The position numbers and the translations under genes were made by a program. A stretch of DNA of 64,000 bases from Streptomyces sp. NBC_00273 (GTDB taxonomy: Bacteria > Actinomycetota > Actinomycetes > Streptomycetales > Streptomycetaceae), in the NCBI RefSeq assembly GCF_036178145.1, contig NZ_CP108067.1:3100001-3164000 (forward strand), read 5' to 3'. The stretch's first letter is position 1. Every line of letters starts with the position of its first letter. The notes beneath the pieces were generated by a model. It was given only the letters and a program-made list of their open reading frames with translations, was not told where the DNA came from and did not search any database. Below are positions 1 through 8,828 of the stretch, one piece after another.

Positions 1-991
1 GGTAGGGGCGGAAACCGTGGTAGGTGCGCATCACCCGGACGTCGACCAGGACGGGGAAGAGCGCCGCCGCCTGGGCGGCCAGGCGGCGCAGGGCCTCGGT
101 GGAGAGGGTGCGGTCGAAGCCGACCCGCTCCCGGGTGGCACCGATCAGGACCGGGCCGGACGGGGTGCCCTCGACCACCGCCGAGGACTGCAGGGCGGCG
201 GAACCGCTGGCGACGTCCGCGATGTAGTCGGCCGCGTAGACCTTGTGCCGGACCACCCTCGGCAGGGGTTCGGTCACCAGGACGAAGCCGCGGCGCGGGA
301 GGACGGGCAGGGTGACCCCGGCCAACCGGGCGATGTGGCCGCCCCAGGTGCCGGCCGCGTTCACCACGGCCGGGGCCAGGAGTTCGCGGCGCCGCGTACG
401 CACGCCGCGTACGGCGCCCCGGTCCAGCAGGATCTCCGTCACCTCCTCACCGAGGAACACCTCGGCGGCCGGCGCACCGGGCGCACCCGACTCGCCCGGG
501 GCGCGCGCCGCGGCCAGCAGCCGGGCTGCCGCCTGGGCGGGCTGGACCTGGGCGTCCTGCGGGTAGTGGAAGCCGCCCGCCAGGCCCTGGGCCAGGTGCG
601 GCTCCAGGTCGTGCAGCGCGTCCGCCGCCACTTCGACCGCGTCGACGCCGGCCGCGCGCTGGCCCTCCGCGAAGTGCCGCAGGGCCTTCACGGTCCGCTC
701 GTCGGGGGCAACGACGAGCCCGCCCTTGGGCTCGTACTCGATGTCCCGCGGGAGGACCGCGGCGAGTTCGGTCCACAGCCGGGTGGACAGCAGGGCGAGG
801 TCGAGTTCGGGTCCCGCCTCCTTGTCGGAGACGAGCAGGTTGCCTTCGCCGGCACCGGTGGTGCCGCCCGCCACGGGGCCCCGGTCGACCACGGCCACGG
901 AGAGTCCGGCGCGGGCCGCGTAGTAGGCGCAGGCCGCCCCGACGACGCCGGCGCCGATGATCACGGCGTCCAGGGAGTGTCTCTTGAGCAC
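1..991 (-). CDS. FAD-dependent oxidoreductase, glycine/D-amino-acid oxidase type (partial, 3' end outside window)
   Basis: The reading frame on the minus strand opens at a GTG and encodes about 330 residues before the window edge. The N-terminus has a Rossmann FAD-binding signature (VIIGAGVVGAACAYYAARAG) followed by an acidic/VVDRG end of the second strand and a GTTGAGEGN stretch, as in DadA/GlyOx/SolA-like flavoenzymes. Further in are EPKGG and NAAGTWGG motifs typical of the DAO fold. It would oxidise a small amine or amino acid using FAD in the cytosol; the substrate cannot be read. An in-frame TGA a few codons upstream fixes the start near this GTG. The gene follows the collagenase in the same orientation but is separated from it by a strong terminator hairpin, so it is probably its own unit. 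Confidence 0.85.
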   Translation of the reverse strand, partial: MLKRHSLDAVIIGAGVVGAACAYYAARAGLSVAVVDRGPVAGGTTGAGEGNLLVSDKEAGPELDLALLSTRLWTELAAVLPRDIEYEPKGGLVVAPDERTVKALRHFAEGQRAAGVDAVEVAADALHDLEPHLAQGLAGGFHYPQDAQVQPAQAAARLLAAARAPGESGAPGAPAAEVFLGEEVTEILLDRGAVRGVRTRRRELLAPAVVNAAGTWGGHIARLAGVTLPVLPRRGFVLVTEPLPRVVRHKVYAADYIADVASGSAALQSSAVVEGTPSGPVLIGATRERVGFDRTLSTEALRRLAAQAAALFPVLVDVRVMRTYHGFRPY

Positions 992-1031
992 GACAGTAAT
1001 ATGTCACATTCTTTAGGGCCTGCCCAGATGC

Positions 1032-1074
1032 CCGGACCGGTCCCGCACCCCCCTCGGATGCGGGACCGGTCCGG
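1032..1074 (-). terminator. Strong terminator hairpin downstream of collagenase
   Basis: Two perfectly complementary 16-base arms (1032-1047 and 1059-1074) flank an 11-base loop, just after the collagenase stop codon in its direction of transcription. There is no long U tract, as usual for Streptomyces terminators. Confidence 0.8.
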
Positions 1075-1092
1075 TACCCGGCAGGTGGCCGG

Positions 1093-3474
1093 TCAGCTGC
1101 GGAGGGGACCCTCACAGCTGTAACTGGAGGTGCCCGCGACCTTGTTGGTCCAGATCTCCACCGGGCCGAAGGAACAGTTCATGTCGGCGAGGTTGTTCGA
1201 GGCCGCGCCCGCCCGGTCGAGGATGAAGTAGTCGACCGTCTCCGACATGTCCTTGAAGTTCTGGTCGTCGTTGCGCCAGTTCTTCAGGTTCGCGGTGATC
1301 CGGCCGGTACAGGTGAAGCGCCGCTTGCCCGCGTCGCCGTTCTCCACGCAGTCCGGCGTGTTGTACGTGGCCGTGGCGAAGGACGACTTGACCGAGGCGA
1401 GCGCCGCGTCGCGCAGCCGGTCGTTCGGGGTGAAGGAGGTGTTCGGCACGTAGAGCTGGTCGACCTTGGCGATCTGCGCGTCCAGGAAGCGGTCGTAGTC
1501 GCGCTGGAGGTAGGTGTCCGCGCCCATGCGGTGGCGCCAGGCGTCGTACGCCGCCACGTCGTCGGCCCGCAGGTGCGCGTACATCTCGCGCAGCAGGGTG
1601 GGCTTCTCGGTCCACAGGAACTCGAAGAAGGTGCCCGCGTAGCTGTAGAAGCGGAAGCCGTCGCCGTCGTAGGTGGCGTTCAGCAGCTGCTCGACGCTCA
1701 TGCGCGGGCCGCCGCCGGCCGTGTCGCTGATGATGCTCTTGACGAGGGACTTGCGGACGGCGATGCCGTTGTCGCGGGTGGCGCCGTCGAAGAACTCGGC
1801 CGTGCCCTCGTCCATGGCGGTCGTCCGGTCGCCCTCGTACCAGGGGCCCTGGCCGAAGAAGCCGGGGACGGCGAAGCGGCCGTTGAGGTAGTGCGTGTAC
1901 TCGTGGCGGAAGAGCTCCTCGAGGGTGAGGGAGGAGTCCTGGGGAACGCGGCGCTGGTAGGTGTAGAAGGTGGCGCCGTTCTCGATGTAGATGCCGCCGT
2001 TGTTGGTGCCGTAGCCGGTCAGGATCGGGTGGTAGTTCACGTAGTCGGCGCGGGAGGCGTAGAGCACGATGTTCAGCGTCGAGTTGGGGTCGCCCGCGAG
2101 CGGCTGGTCGGTGCCGAGCACGCGGTGGTACTGGGACTTGACCTGCTTGCTCGCGTAGTACAGCTGGTCGACGGTGGCCCGGTCCAGGGCCGTGCGGACC
2201 TTGATGGCGCCGTTGTCGTAGGAGTAGGTGTAGGGGAACAGCTGCTTCTCGATGTCCTCCTTGCACACCCCGTACGGCTTGCAGGCCTCGTAGAAGTTGA
2301 GCCAGGAGACGACCTTGGCCCACGGCTCGCTGCCGTCGCCGAAGGCGGAGCGGACGGGGCCGAGCATCGCACCGAGGTCGGCCACGACCCGCTCCCGCAG
2401 GCCCTCGACCTGGCCGAAGCGGGCGTACTCGCTCAGCGCGTCGCGCACCACCCAGGCGTTGCCCGTGTCCTTGAGGTGCGTGTAGGTGGAGAAGGCCTTG
2501 AAGGCGTCGCGGTAGGAGGAGTCGGCGGCCACCGCGGAGTGGAAGGCGGCGTCCTGGTTGCCCGGGTAGACGCCCAGGTAGGTGACGGAGAGGGCGGCGA
2601 GCGCGGCGCCGCCCCAGCCGGCGTCGAGGTGGGTGGCCGGGTGGGCCGGGTCCATGGTGGCCAGCACCTTCTTGATGAGGCCGAGCTGGTGCTGGCGCAG
2701 GCCGGGCGCGCTGCCGGCGTAGAGGGCCTCGCGCAGGGTGCGGGCGTTGCTGGGGGTCGCGTCGAAGGTGTGGGCGGCGGCGCCGAAGTCGGCGATGGCA
2801 CGGCGCATGGCGTCGACGGTGGGGGCGTCGGTGACGTCGATCTCGGTGCGCGAGTAGTCGTGGTAGGCGACCGCGTGCAGGTACGTGAACATCTCCTCCA
2901 GGTGGGAGGAGTTGCGGCCGTCGTGAGCGGCGGCCAGGCCGGATATCCGGCGGGAGACGGCCTGGACGTGCGCGTCCGACATGACCGGCGTCAGTCGGGC
3001 GTCCCAGGTCCAGATGAGCCCGCGCAGACAGCCGTCGGCGAGGACGGCCTGGTCGCCGAGGAAGTCGGCGAACTGCTCGGGGCTGAGGCCGGTGATCCCG
3101 TCGAGGGTGCAGGGGACGCCCGCGGCGACGCTCTTCGCGGTGGGGGCCGCCTTGACCGCCTTGCCGCGCTTCTGCAGGTCGTCGACGGGCGCGGCGGCGG
3201 CCGTGGCAGCGCCGGGGACCTGCCCGGTGATGTTCTGCCCGCCGGGGGCCGGGGCCGGCGCCGGGGTGTTGTCCTTCTGGTCGGCGAGGCGGTCGACCTC
3301 GTCGAACGGGTTCCCCGTGGGGCCGGCGGCGGCGGGGGCGGCCTGTGCGCCGGCAAAGGTGGCCGGGGCCGCGAACTCGGCGGCCTGCGTGGTGGCCTGC
3401 CCCGCGGTGGCGAGGAGGGTCACGGCCACGGCGGAGGCGAGAAGGGAAGAGCGCACAGCTCTGTGCTTGAGCAC
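1093..3474 (-). CDS. Secreted M9-family collagenase (zinc metallopeptidase)
   Basis: The 793-residue product starts with a classical signal peptide (MLKHRAVRSSLLASAVAVTLLATAGQATTQAAE), so it is exported. A Pro/Ala-rich linker follows, then the M9 N-terminal activator-like domain, and the catalytic domain containing FRHEYTHYLNGRF, whose HEYTH is the HExxH zinc motif; EGTAEFFDG about 30 residues later supplies the third, glutamate ligand. The C-terminal ~100 residues (DCVENGDAGKRRFTCTGRI, ending SYSCEGPLRS) form a Cys-containing accessory domain. It is expected to degrade collagen-like proteins outside the cell. The start chosen is the ATG immediately before the signal peptide. The 170-bp spacer to the divergent peptidase carries both promoters. 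Confidence 0.9.
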   Translation of the reverse strand: MLKHRAVRSSLLASAVAVTLLATAGQATTQAAEFAAPATFAGAQAAPAAAGPTGNPFDEVDRLADQKDNTPAPAPAPGGQNITGQVPGAATAAAAPVDDLQKRGKAVKAAPTAKSVAAGVPCTLDGITGLSPEQFADFLGDQAVLADGCLRGLIWTWDARLTPVMSDAHVQAVSRRISGLAAAHDGRNSSHLEEMFTYLHAVAYHDYSRTEIDVTDAPTVDAMRRAIADFGAAAHTFDATPSNARTLREALYAGSAPGLRQHQLGLIKKVLATMDPAHPATHLDAGWGGAALAALSVTYLGVYPGNQDAAFHSAVAADSSYRDAFKAFSTYTHLKDTGNAWVVRDALSEYARFGQVEGLRERVVADLGAMLGPVRSAFGDGSEPWAKVVSWLNFYEACKPYGVCKEDIEKQLFPYTYSYDNGAIKVRTALDRATVDQLYYASKQVKSQYHRVLGTDQPLAGDPNSTLNIVLYASRADYVNYHPILTGYGTNNGGIYIENGATFYTYQRRVPQDSSLTLEELFRHEYTHYLNGRFAVPGFFGQGPWYEGDRTTAMDEGTAEFFDGATRDNGIAVRKSLVKSIISDTAGGGPRMSVEQLLNATYDGDGFRFYSYAGTFFEFLWTEKPTLLREMYAHLRADDVAAYDAWRHRMGADTYLQRDYDRFLDAQIAKVDQLYVPNTSFTPNDRLRDAALASVKSSFATATYNTPDCVENGDAGKRRFTCTGRITANLKNWRNDDQNFKDMSETVDYFILDRAGAASNNLADMNCSFGPVEIWTNKVAGTSSYSCEGPLRS

Positions 3475-3646
3475 CGAGGACTCCTGAGGGAGAGGCGAGG
3501 TGGGGGGTGGTGCGTGAACTGCCCTGCGTCACACGGCGTTTGACGGGGATTAACGTGCCGCGATGTGAGCTGTAACATAGTAATGTGAAATTGCACTGAC
3601 AAGACCTGTGCGCCCACCAGTTCGCATCTTTCTTGAGGGAGTCCTC

Positions 3647-5020
3647 GTGACCGACGCGTCCGCCCGCCTCAACACGGGCAGTCACGACCGCCCGGTGTCC
3701 CCGGAGTTGTCCCGGTTCATGGCGGGCAACTGGGCCGCGACCCCGCTGCCCGACTCCGCCCGCGCCCCCGGCCACGCCGTCACCCCGGCCCGCCGGGCGC
3801 GGCTCTCGGCCCGCTTCCCGGGCGAGCGGCTGATCGTCCCGGCCGGGGAGCTGAAGGTCCGCTCCAACGACTGCGACCACCGCTTCCGCCCGCACAGCGC
3901 GTACGCCTGGCTGACCGGCCTCACCGGCGAGGACCAGGCGGGCCACGTCCTGGTCATGGAGCCGTCGGGCCCGCACGCCCACGAGGCCGTGCTGTACCTG
4001 CGTCCGCGCTCACCGCGGGCGGACGGGGACGGGGAGTTCTACCGGGACCGCCGGTACGGGGAGTTCTGGGTGGGCCGCCGGCCGGACCTCGCGGAGGCCG
4101 AGCGCCTCACCGGCATCCGCTGCGCGCACCTGGACGGACTCGGCTCACCGGCCGGCCGCAATGCGGCCTCCGATTCCGAACTCGCCGCCGCGCTGTCGGA
4201 GTTGCGACTGGTGAAGGATGCGTGGGAGGTCGAGCAGCTCCAGCTGGCCGTCGACCACACGACGGCTGGCTTCGAGGACGTCGTACGGGCCCTGCCGCGC
4301 GCGCTGGCGCATCCCCGCGGGGAGCGGTGGATCGAGGGGGTCTTCGGCCTGCGCGCCCGGGCGGAGGGCAACGGCACCGGGTACGAGACGATCGCGGCGT
4401 CCGGCGCCCACGCCTGCACCCTGCACTGGATCCGCAACGACGGCCGGCTGAACGGGACGGAACTGCTGCTCCTGGACGCGGGCGTGGAGACGGACACCCT
4501 CTACACCGCGGACATCACCCGCACCCTCCCGCTGTCGGGCCGCTTCTCCCCCGTCCAGCGGCAGGTGTACGAACTGGTCCTGGCCGCCCAGGAGGCGGGC
4601 ATCGCGGCACTGCGCCCGGGGGCGAGCTTCGGGGACTTCCACCGGGCCGGGATGCGGGTGATCGCGGAGGGCCTGGCCGAGTGGGGCGTCCTGAAGGACG
4701 CGGAGGGCGACCTGCACCGGCGGTACACGCTGTGCAGCAGCGGCCACATGCTGGGGCTCGACGTGCACGACTGCGCGAAGGCCCGGGCGGAGACCTACCT
4801 GGACGGCGTCCTGGAGGAGGGGCAGGTCCTGACGGTGGAGCCGGGCCTCTACCTCCAGCCCGACGACGAAACCCTCCCGGCGGAGCTGCGGGGCATCGGC
4901 GTCCGCATCGAGGACGACCTGGTGATCACGGCGAACGGCGCCCGCCTGATGTCGGGTGCGCTGCCGCGCACGGTGACCGGCATCGAGGAATGGATGGGCC
5001 GGCTCCTGGAGACCCCCTAG
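3647..5020 (+). CDS. Aminopeptidase P family protein (M24 Xaa-Pro aminopeptidase)
   Basis: A 457-residue M24 metallopeptidase with an N-terminal aminopeptidase P domain (about 1-180) and a pita-bread catalytic domain. Metal ligands are readable in DAGVETDTLYTADITR (two Asp), SSGHMLGLDVHD (His), TVEPGLYL (Glu) and VRIEDDLVIT (Glu). It removes N-terminal residues preceding proline from peptides in the cytosol. The frame extends upstream to a GTG at 3608, but GAGGGAG lies five bases before the GTG at 3647, so that start is preferred. The divergent neighbour is a secreted collagenase: collagen peptides are proline-rich, so the pair may act in succession on the same substrate, which is an inference from context. 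Confidence 0.88.
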   Translation: MTDASARLNTGSHDRPVSPELSRFMAGNWAATPLPDSARAPGHAVTPARRARLSARFPGERLIVPAGELKVRSNDCDHRFRPHSAYAWLTGLTGEDQAGHVLVMEPSGPHAHEAVLYLRPRSPRADGDGEFYRDRRYGEFWVGRRPDLAEAERLTGIRCAHLDGLGSPAGRNAASDSELAAALSELRLVKDAWEVEQLQLAVDHTTAGFEDVVRALPRALAHPRGERWIEGVFGLRARAEGNGTGYETIAASGAHACTLHWIRNDGRLNGTELLLLDAGVETDTLYTADITRTLPLSGRFSPVQRQVYELVLAAQEAGIAALRPGASFGDFHRAGMRVIAEGLAEWGVLKDAEGDLHRRYTLCSSGHMLGLDVHDCAKARAETYLDGVLEEGQVLTVEPGLYLQPDDETLPAELRGIGVRIEDDLVITANGARLMSGALPRTVTGIEEWMGRLLETP

Positions 5021-5925
5021 ACGCCGTGCGGGATGGCGAGCCGGGCGGTCAGCTCCTCGACGAAGGCCTCCACGTGGGGCGGGCGCGGTCCGGTGCGGGT
5101 GGCGCAGAACCAGGTACGGGTCAGCGGCCGCGCGCCGATGCCGACGAGGGCGAGGCCGTGCGAGGCCGCGTAGGGGGCGGCCACCCAGTTGGGCAGCACG
5201 GTCACGCCCTGGCCGCCGGCCACCATCTCGATCACCAGGTCGGTCACCACCGGCATGGTGGTGATCCGGGCCGGCCGGGCCCCGACGGGGATCGGCAGCG
5301 GCATCGACGGGATCCGCTTCTGGTCGTAGAAGTCGTAGAGGACGAGGTCGGCGCCGTCGAAGTCACGGGCGGTCAGGTGCGCGCGCGAGGCCCACGGGTG
5401 GCCCGCGGGCACCACCGCCACCATCTCGTCCTCGAACAGCCTGGTCAGCGACACCCGGTCCATCTGCAGGTCCGGCTTGGTGACCAGCGCGACGTCGACG
5501 AGGTCGGCGATCAGGGCCGGGATCGGCGCGTCGTCGGCAACCGTCTCGATGCGCACGTCGATGTCCGGTGCGCGCTCGCGGAAGGCGCGGAGCACCGGCG
5601 GCAGCCACGGGAAGGTCGTACTGCACTGCGCGGTGAAGCGGACCCGCCGGTCGCGCCCGTCACGGATCTCGCGCAGGTCCCGGGCCGCCGAGTCCAGTTC
5701 GCCGAGGACGTGGCGGGCCGCGACCAGCAGTCGGCGGCCCGCGGCGTTGGGGACCAGGCGGCGGCCCTTGCGGTCGAAGAGGGCCATGCCCAGACGGGCC
5801 TCCAGCCGGGTGAGCCGCTGGCTGAGGGCGGGCTGGCTCACGTAGAGCCGCTCGGCGGCCGCGGTCAGCGAGCCGGCCTCGGCGGTGGCGGCCAGGAGCT
5901 CCAGGTCACGCAGATCCACATCCAT
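5017..5925 (-). CDS. LysR-family transcriptional regulator
   Basis: This 302-residue protein has the LysR layout: an N-terminal winged HTH (about 1-60, with LAATAEAGSLTAAAERLYVSQPALSQRLTRLEARLG) and a periplasmic-binding-like effector domain (about 90-295). It converges on the M24 peptidase gene with a 4-bp overlap at CTAG, where both stop codons share bases. Its start faces the SDR-tautomerase pair across a 119-bp spacer, the usual arrangement for a LysR activator and its target; the effector is unknown. Confidence 0.9.
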   Translation of the reverse strand: MDVDLRDLELLAATAEAGSLTAAAERLYVSQPALSQRLTRLEARLGMALFDRKGRRLVPNAAGRRLLVAARHVLGELDSAARDLREIRDGRDRRVRFTAQCSTTFPWLPPVLRAFRERAPDIDVRIETVADDAPIPALIADLVDVALVTKPDLQMDRVSLTRLFEDEMVAVVPAGHPWASRAHLTARDFDGADLVLYDFYDQKRIPSMPLPIPVGARPARITTMPVVTDLVIEMVAGGQGVTVLPNWVAAPYAASHGLALVGIGARPLTRTWFCATRTGPRPPHVEAFVEELTARLAIPHGV

Positions 5926-6044
5926 AACCGGGGATTATCACACGCTCCAATCTTCGTCGTGGTGTTATGGGTTGGGCGCTCCTAGGTTCGTGGTGTCAAC
6001 CGGTCGGGACCCCGACGGACGACACCGACGAAAGGCACAGCGCC
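5926..6044. promoter_or_regulatory. Divergent LysR/SDR promoter region
   Basis: The spacer holds a T-N11-A type candidate at about 5935-5955 (ATTATCACACGCTCCAATC) and an imperfect inverted match to ATTATCACACG near 5958 (CGTGGTGTTAT). CCTAGGTT at about 5981 could be the -10 of the SDR gene. Site calls are by eye. Confidence 0.4.
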
Positions 6045-6806
6045 ATGACCGCCACGCACACGGACATCAACGACACCACCACCACCGCTCTGGTCACCGG
6101 CTCCTCCAGCGGCATCGGGCTGGACATCGCCCGCGCCTTCCTCGCGAGCGGCGCGAACGTCGTCCTCAACGGCCGGGACGCCGACCGCCTCGCCAAGGCC
6201 GCGGCCACCCTCGGTCACCCCGGGCGGATCGCGTGGGTCGCGGGCGCCATCGCCGAGCCGACGACGGGCGAGGCCCTCGTCCGTACCGCCCTGGACCGGT
6301 TCGGCCGCATCGACGTCCTGGTCAACAATGCGGGCACCTTCGCCCCCAAGCCCTTCACCGAGGTCACCGAGGAAGAACTCGACGGCTTCCTGACCGGCAA
6401 CCTCAAGGGCACCTACCTCACCACCCAGGCCGTCGTACGGGCGCTGCGCGCGCAGGGCCGGGGCGGCAGCATCGTCAACATCGGCACCGTCCTGGTGGAC
6501 CACGCGCTGGCTGGCTTCCCGTCCTCCGCGCCCGTGGTCAGCAAGGCGGGGGTGCACGCGCTGACGACCAGCCTGGCCGCCGAACTCGCCGCCGACGGCA
6601 TCCGCGTGAACCTCGTGTCCCCCGGCATCATCCGCACCCCGCTGCACGCGGGATCCGACGTGGACTCCTTCGGCGGGCTCGCCCTGCTGAACCGGGTCGG
6701 CGAGGTCGCGGAGATCTCCGAGGCGGTGCTCTACCTCGCGGGCGCCACCTTCGTCACCGGTCACGCCCTGCGCGTGGACGGCGGCCACGTCACCGGTCGC
6801 GCCTGA
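6045..6806 (+). CDS. SDR-family NAD(P)-dependent oxidoreductase
   Basis: A classical short-chain dehydrogenase of 253 residues. The cofactor motif is TGSSSGIG (near residue 19), NNAG is present, the catalytic Ser appears within SIVNIGTVL, and SPGIIRTP and a C-terminal VDGG close the fold. The usual YxxxK is not obvious: the position reads SSAPVVSKAGVHAL, keeping the Lys but apparently with Pro/Val where Tyr is expected, so the activity may be atypical. The ATG at 6045 follows GAAAGG; an upstream TTG-type extension is not supported. It is probably co-transcribed with the tautomerase 41 bp downstream and controlled by the divergent LysR protein. Confidence 0.85.
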   Translation: MTATHTDINDTTTTALVTGSSSGIGLDIARAFLASGANVVLNGRDADRLAKAAATLGHPGRIAWVAGAIAEPTTGEALVRTALDRFGRIDVLVNNAGTFAPKPFTEVTEEELDGFLTGNLKGTYLTTQAVVRALRAQGRGGSIVNIGTVLVDHALAGFPSSAPVVSKAGVHALTTSLAAELAADGIRVNLVSPGIIRTPLHAGSDVDSFGGLALLNRVGEVAEISEAVLYLAGATFVTGHALRVDGGHVTGRA

Positions 6807-6847
6807 TCCCGGACCCACCCACCCGCACCGGAAGGACATCCGTCACC

Positions 6848-7057
6848 ATGCCGTACGTCAACGTCAGGATCACCCGTGAAGGCGCCACCGCCGCCCAGAA
6901 GGCCGAGATCATCGCCGGTGTGACCGACCTGCTGGTCCAGGTGCTCGGCAAGGACCCGGCCACCACCTTCGTCCTCATCGACGAGGTGGAGTTGGAGGAC
7001 TGGGGCGTGGGCGGCGTCCGGACGGACGAGTACCGCCGTATCCGCGCTCGGAACTAG
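6848..7057 (+). CDS. 4-oxalocrotonate tautomerase family enzyme
   Basis: A 69-residue protein beginning MPYVNVRITREG, so Pro1, the general base of this superfamily, is exposed after Met removal. Arg at about residue 10 and the length match small 4-OT/YdcE-like subunits, which form oligomers. The GVRTDEYRR tail is somewhat longer than in classical 62-residue enzymes. It would interconvert enol and keto forms of an oxo-acid. It lies directly behind the SDR gene, suggesting a two-step conversion of a carbonyl compound whose identity is not evident. Confidence 0.85.
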   Translation: MPYVNVRITREGATAAQKAEIIAGVTDLLVQVLGKDPATTFVLIDEVELEDWGVGGVRTDEYRRIRARN

Positions 7058-7080
7058 GCCGTCCCCGGGCGGGGTCCGGA

Positions 7081-7106
7081 GCGGGGACACGGTGGGGTGT
7101 CCCCGC
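7081..7106. terminator. Bidirectional terminator between tautomerase and RidA genes
   Basis: GCGGGGACAC and GTGTCCCCGC form a perfect 10-bp stem with a 6-base loop between two convergent genes. Confidence 0.75.
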
Positions 7107-7151
7107 AGGACCAGTGCGCGACCCGGCCGGCACGACCGGGCCGCCCGGCCG

Positions 7152-7550
7152 TTACGCGAGGACCGCGACCCCGTCGAGTTCCACCAGGGCCCGGTCGTCC
7201 CAGAGGCGGACCACGCCGATGACGGCCATCGCCGGATAGTCGCGGCCCGCCGACCGCCGCCAGATGCGGCCCAGTTCGGCCGCGTGGGCCCGGTACGCCG
7301 CCACGTCCACCGCGTACACGGTCACCCGGGCCAGGTCCGCCGGGGTGCCGCCCGCCGCGGCGAGGGCCGCCAGGAGGTTGGCGAGGGCGACCTCGAACTG
7401 CTCGGGGAGGCTTTCGCCCACCACCTTGCCCGCGCCGTCCAGGGCGGTCTGGCCCGCCAGGAACACCAGCCGGGTGCCGGTCGCCGCTACCGCGTGCGAG
7501 AACCCCGTCGCGGGCGAGAGCTCCGCCGGATTGATCCGCTCCAGGCTCAT
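7152..7550 (-). CDS. RidA-family (YjgF/YER057c/UK114) protein
   Basis: A 132-residue RidA-like protein: FLAGQTALDGAGKVVG, QFEVALANLLAAL, RVTVYAVDVAAY, and VIGVVRLWDDRALVELDGVAV reproduce the fold's core strands. The canonical Arg (usually in RxCV) appears displaced here (VVRLWDD), so imine-deaminase activity is likely but not assured. Its ATG overlaps the TGA of the acyl-CoA dehydrogenase gene (ATGA), so the two are translationally coupled. In an aminobenzoyl-CoA pathway, RidA could hydrolyse an imine formed when the amino group is removed; that role is inferred from context. Confidence 0.85.
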   Translation of the reverse strand: MSLERINPAELSPATGFSHAVAATGTRLVFLAGQTALDGAGKVVGESLPEQFEVALANLLAALAAAGGTPADLARVTVYAVDVAAYRAHAAELGRIWRRSAGRDYPAMAVIGVVRLWDDRALVELDGVAVLA

Positions 7551-8683
7551 CGCGCCGCCACCGCCCCGTACAGCTCCTTCGCGATGATCGTGCGCTGCAC
7601 CTCGCTCGCCCCCTCGTAGATCCGCGGCGCCCGCACCTCCCGATAGAGGTGCTCGAGCAGGTGGCCGCGCTGGAGGGCGACCGCGCCGTGCAGTTGGACC
7701 GCGTGGTCGACCACGTACTGGGCCGTCTCCGTGGCCAGCAGTTTCGCCATCGCCGCCCGGCGCGGGACGTCCCCGGCCCCCCGGTCGTAGGCTCCGGCCG
7801 CCGCGTACACCAGCAGTCGGGCCGCCTCCGTGCGGGTGGCCATCTCGGCCACCCGGTGCGCCACAGCCTGGAGATCGCTCAGCGTTCCGCCGAACGCGGT
7901 CCGGTCCGCCGTGTACGCGAGCGTCGCGTCCAGCGCGGCCCGGGCCATGCCCACCGCGAAGGCGCCGACGCTCGGCCGGAAGAGGTTCAGGGTGTCCATC
8001 GCGACGCGGAAGCCCCGCCCGGGTTCGCCGATCAGGTCCCGCGGGCCGACCGGTACCCCGTCGAAGGCGAGGGAGCCGATGGGGTGCGGGGAGAGCATGT
8101 CCAGGGGTGCGCCGGAGAGTCCGGGGCGGTCGGCCGGGACCAGGAAGGCCGAGACCCCCTTCGCCCCCGGCCCCTCCCCCGTTCGGGCGAACACGGTGTA
8201 GAAATCCGCCTCGGGAGCGTTGGAGATCCAGCACTTCTCACCGCTGAGCCGCCAGCCACCCCCGGCGGCCGCCGCATCGGCGGTCGCGGCCAGCGCCAGC
8301 GCCGCCGCGTCCGAGCCCGCCCCCGGCTCGCTCAGCGCGAAGGCCGCGACCGCGCGCCCGGCGCGCACCTGCGGCAGCCAGCGCTCCCGCTGCTCCTCGC
8401 TCCCGGCCCGCAGGACCGGGTACGCCCCGAGCCCCTGCAGGGCCAGCGCCGTCTCGGCCTCCGTGCAACCGTAGGCGAGGGATTCCCGCAGCAGGCACAG
8501 TTCCAGCGCGCCCGAGGCGAACACCCGCTCCAGCAGGCCCAGCTCCCCCAGCGCCGCCAGCAACGGCCGGTTGACCCGCCCCGGTTCCCCCTTCTCGGCC
8601 AGTGGCCGCAGCCGCTGCACCGCCAGTGCGCGCAACTGCCCGCACCACTCCTCCTGGTCCACTCCGAGCGCGAATCCGGTCAT
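7547..8683 (-). CDS. Acyl-CoA dehydrogenase family protein
   Basis: A 378-residue flavoprotein of normal ACAD length. Recognisable segments are AFALSEPGAGSDAAAL (flavin/substrate contact), GEKCWISNAPEADFYTVFART, DRTAFGGTLSDLQAV, and the C-terminal VQLHGAVAL...IYEGASEVQRTIIAKELYG, in which the Glu of YEGASE is the usual catalytic base. It introduces an alpha-beta double bond into an acyl-CoA, passing electrons to ETF. It heads the minus-strand unit with RidA, and its promoter carries the shared operator-like motif of this cluster, so it probably works on a ring-derived CoA intermediate. Confidence 0.9.
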   Translation of the reverse strand: MTGFALGVDQEEWCGQLRALAVQRLRPLAEKGEPGRVNRPLLAALGELGLLERVFASGALELCLLRESLAYGCTEAETALALQGLGAYPVLRAGSEEQRERWLPQVRAGRAVAAFALSEPGAGSDAAALALAATADAAAAGGGWRLSGEKCWISNAPEADFYTVFARTGEGPGAKGVSAFLVPADRPGLSGAPLDMLSPHPIGSLAFDGVPVGPRDLIGEPGRGFRVAMDTLNLFRPSVGAFAVGMARAALDATLAYTADRTAFGGTLSDLQAVAHRVAEMATRTEAARLLVYAAAGAYDRGAGDVPRRAAMAKLLATETAQYVVDHAVQLHGAVALQRGHLLEHLYREVRAPRIYEGASEVQRTIIAKELYGAVAAR

Positions 8684-8697
8684 CCGAATGTCCCCGC

Positions 8698-8727
8698 ATC
8701 TATCGCGTCCTGTTGACTGCCGTCACC
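8698..8727. promoter_or_regulatory. Divergent promoter with shared operator-like motif (site 1)
   Basis: The minus strand carries GTGACGGCAGTCA (8726-8714) followed after exactly 9 bases by GATAGA, a plausible -35/-10 pair for the acyl-CoA dehydrogenase unit. On the plus strand TTGACT (8713-8718) and TACGCT (8735-8740) could serve the CoA ligase gene. The same 13-mer, with the same 9-base spacing to a GATA hexamer, stands upstream of the enoyl-CoA hydratase gene at 17.17 kb. The TGAC/GTCA arms suggest a dimeric repressor, most simply the PaaX-family protein encoded nearby. Confidence 0.55.
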
Positions 8728-8828
8728 ATCACGATACGCTCCTGGAAGGACCTCCGGCCGTGGCCGGGGGAACTACCGCACGGCCGGCTCCACCCCACCC
8801 CGGACCGCTGCAAGGGGGGCGACCCGCC

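Noticed and set aside
1112..3982. 956-residue minus-strand frame overlapping the collagenase
   Set aside because: An out-of-frame shadow of the collagenase; Arg/Pro-rich with no domains.
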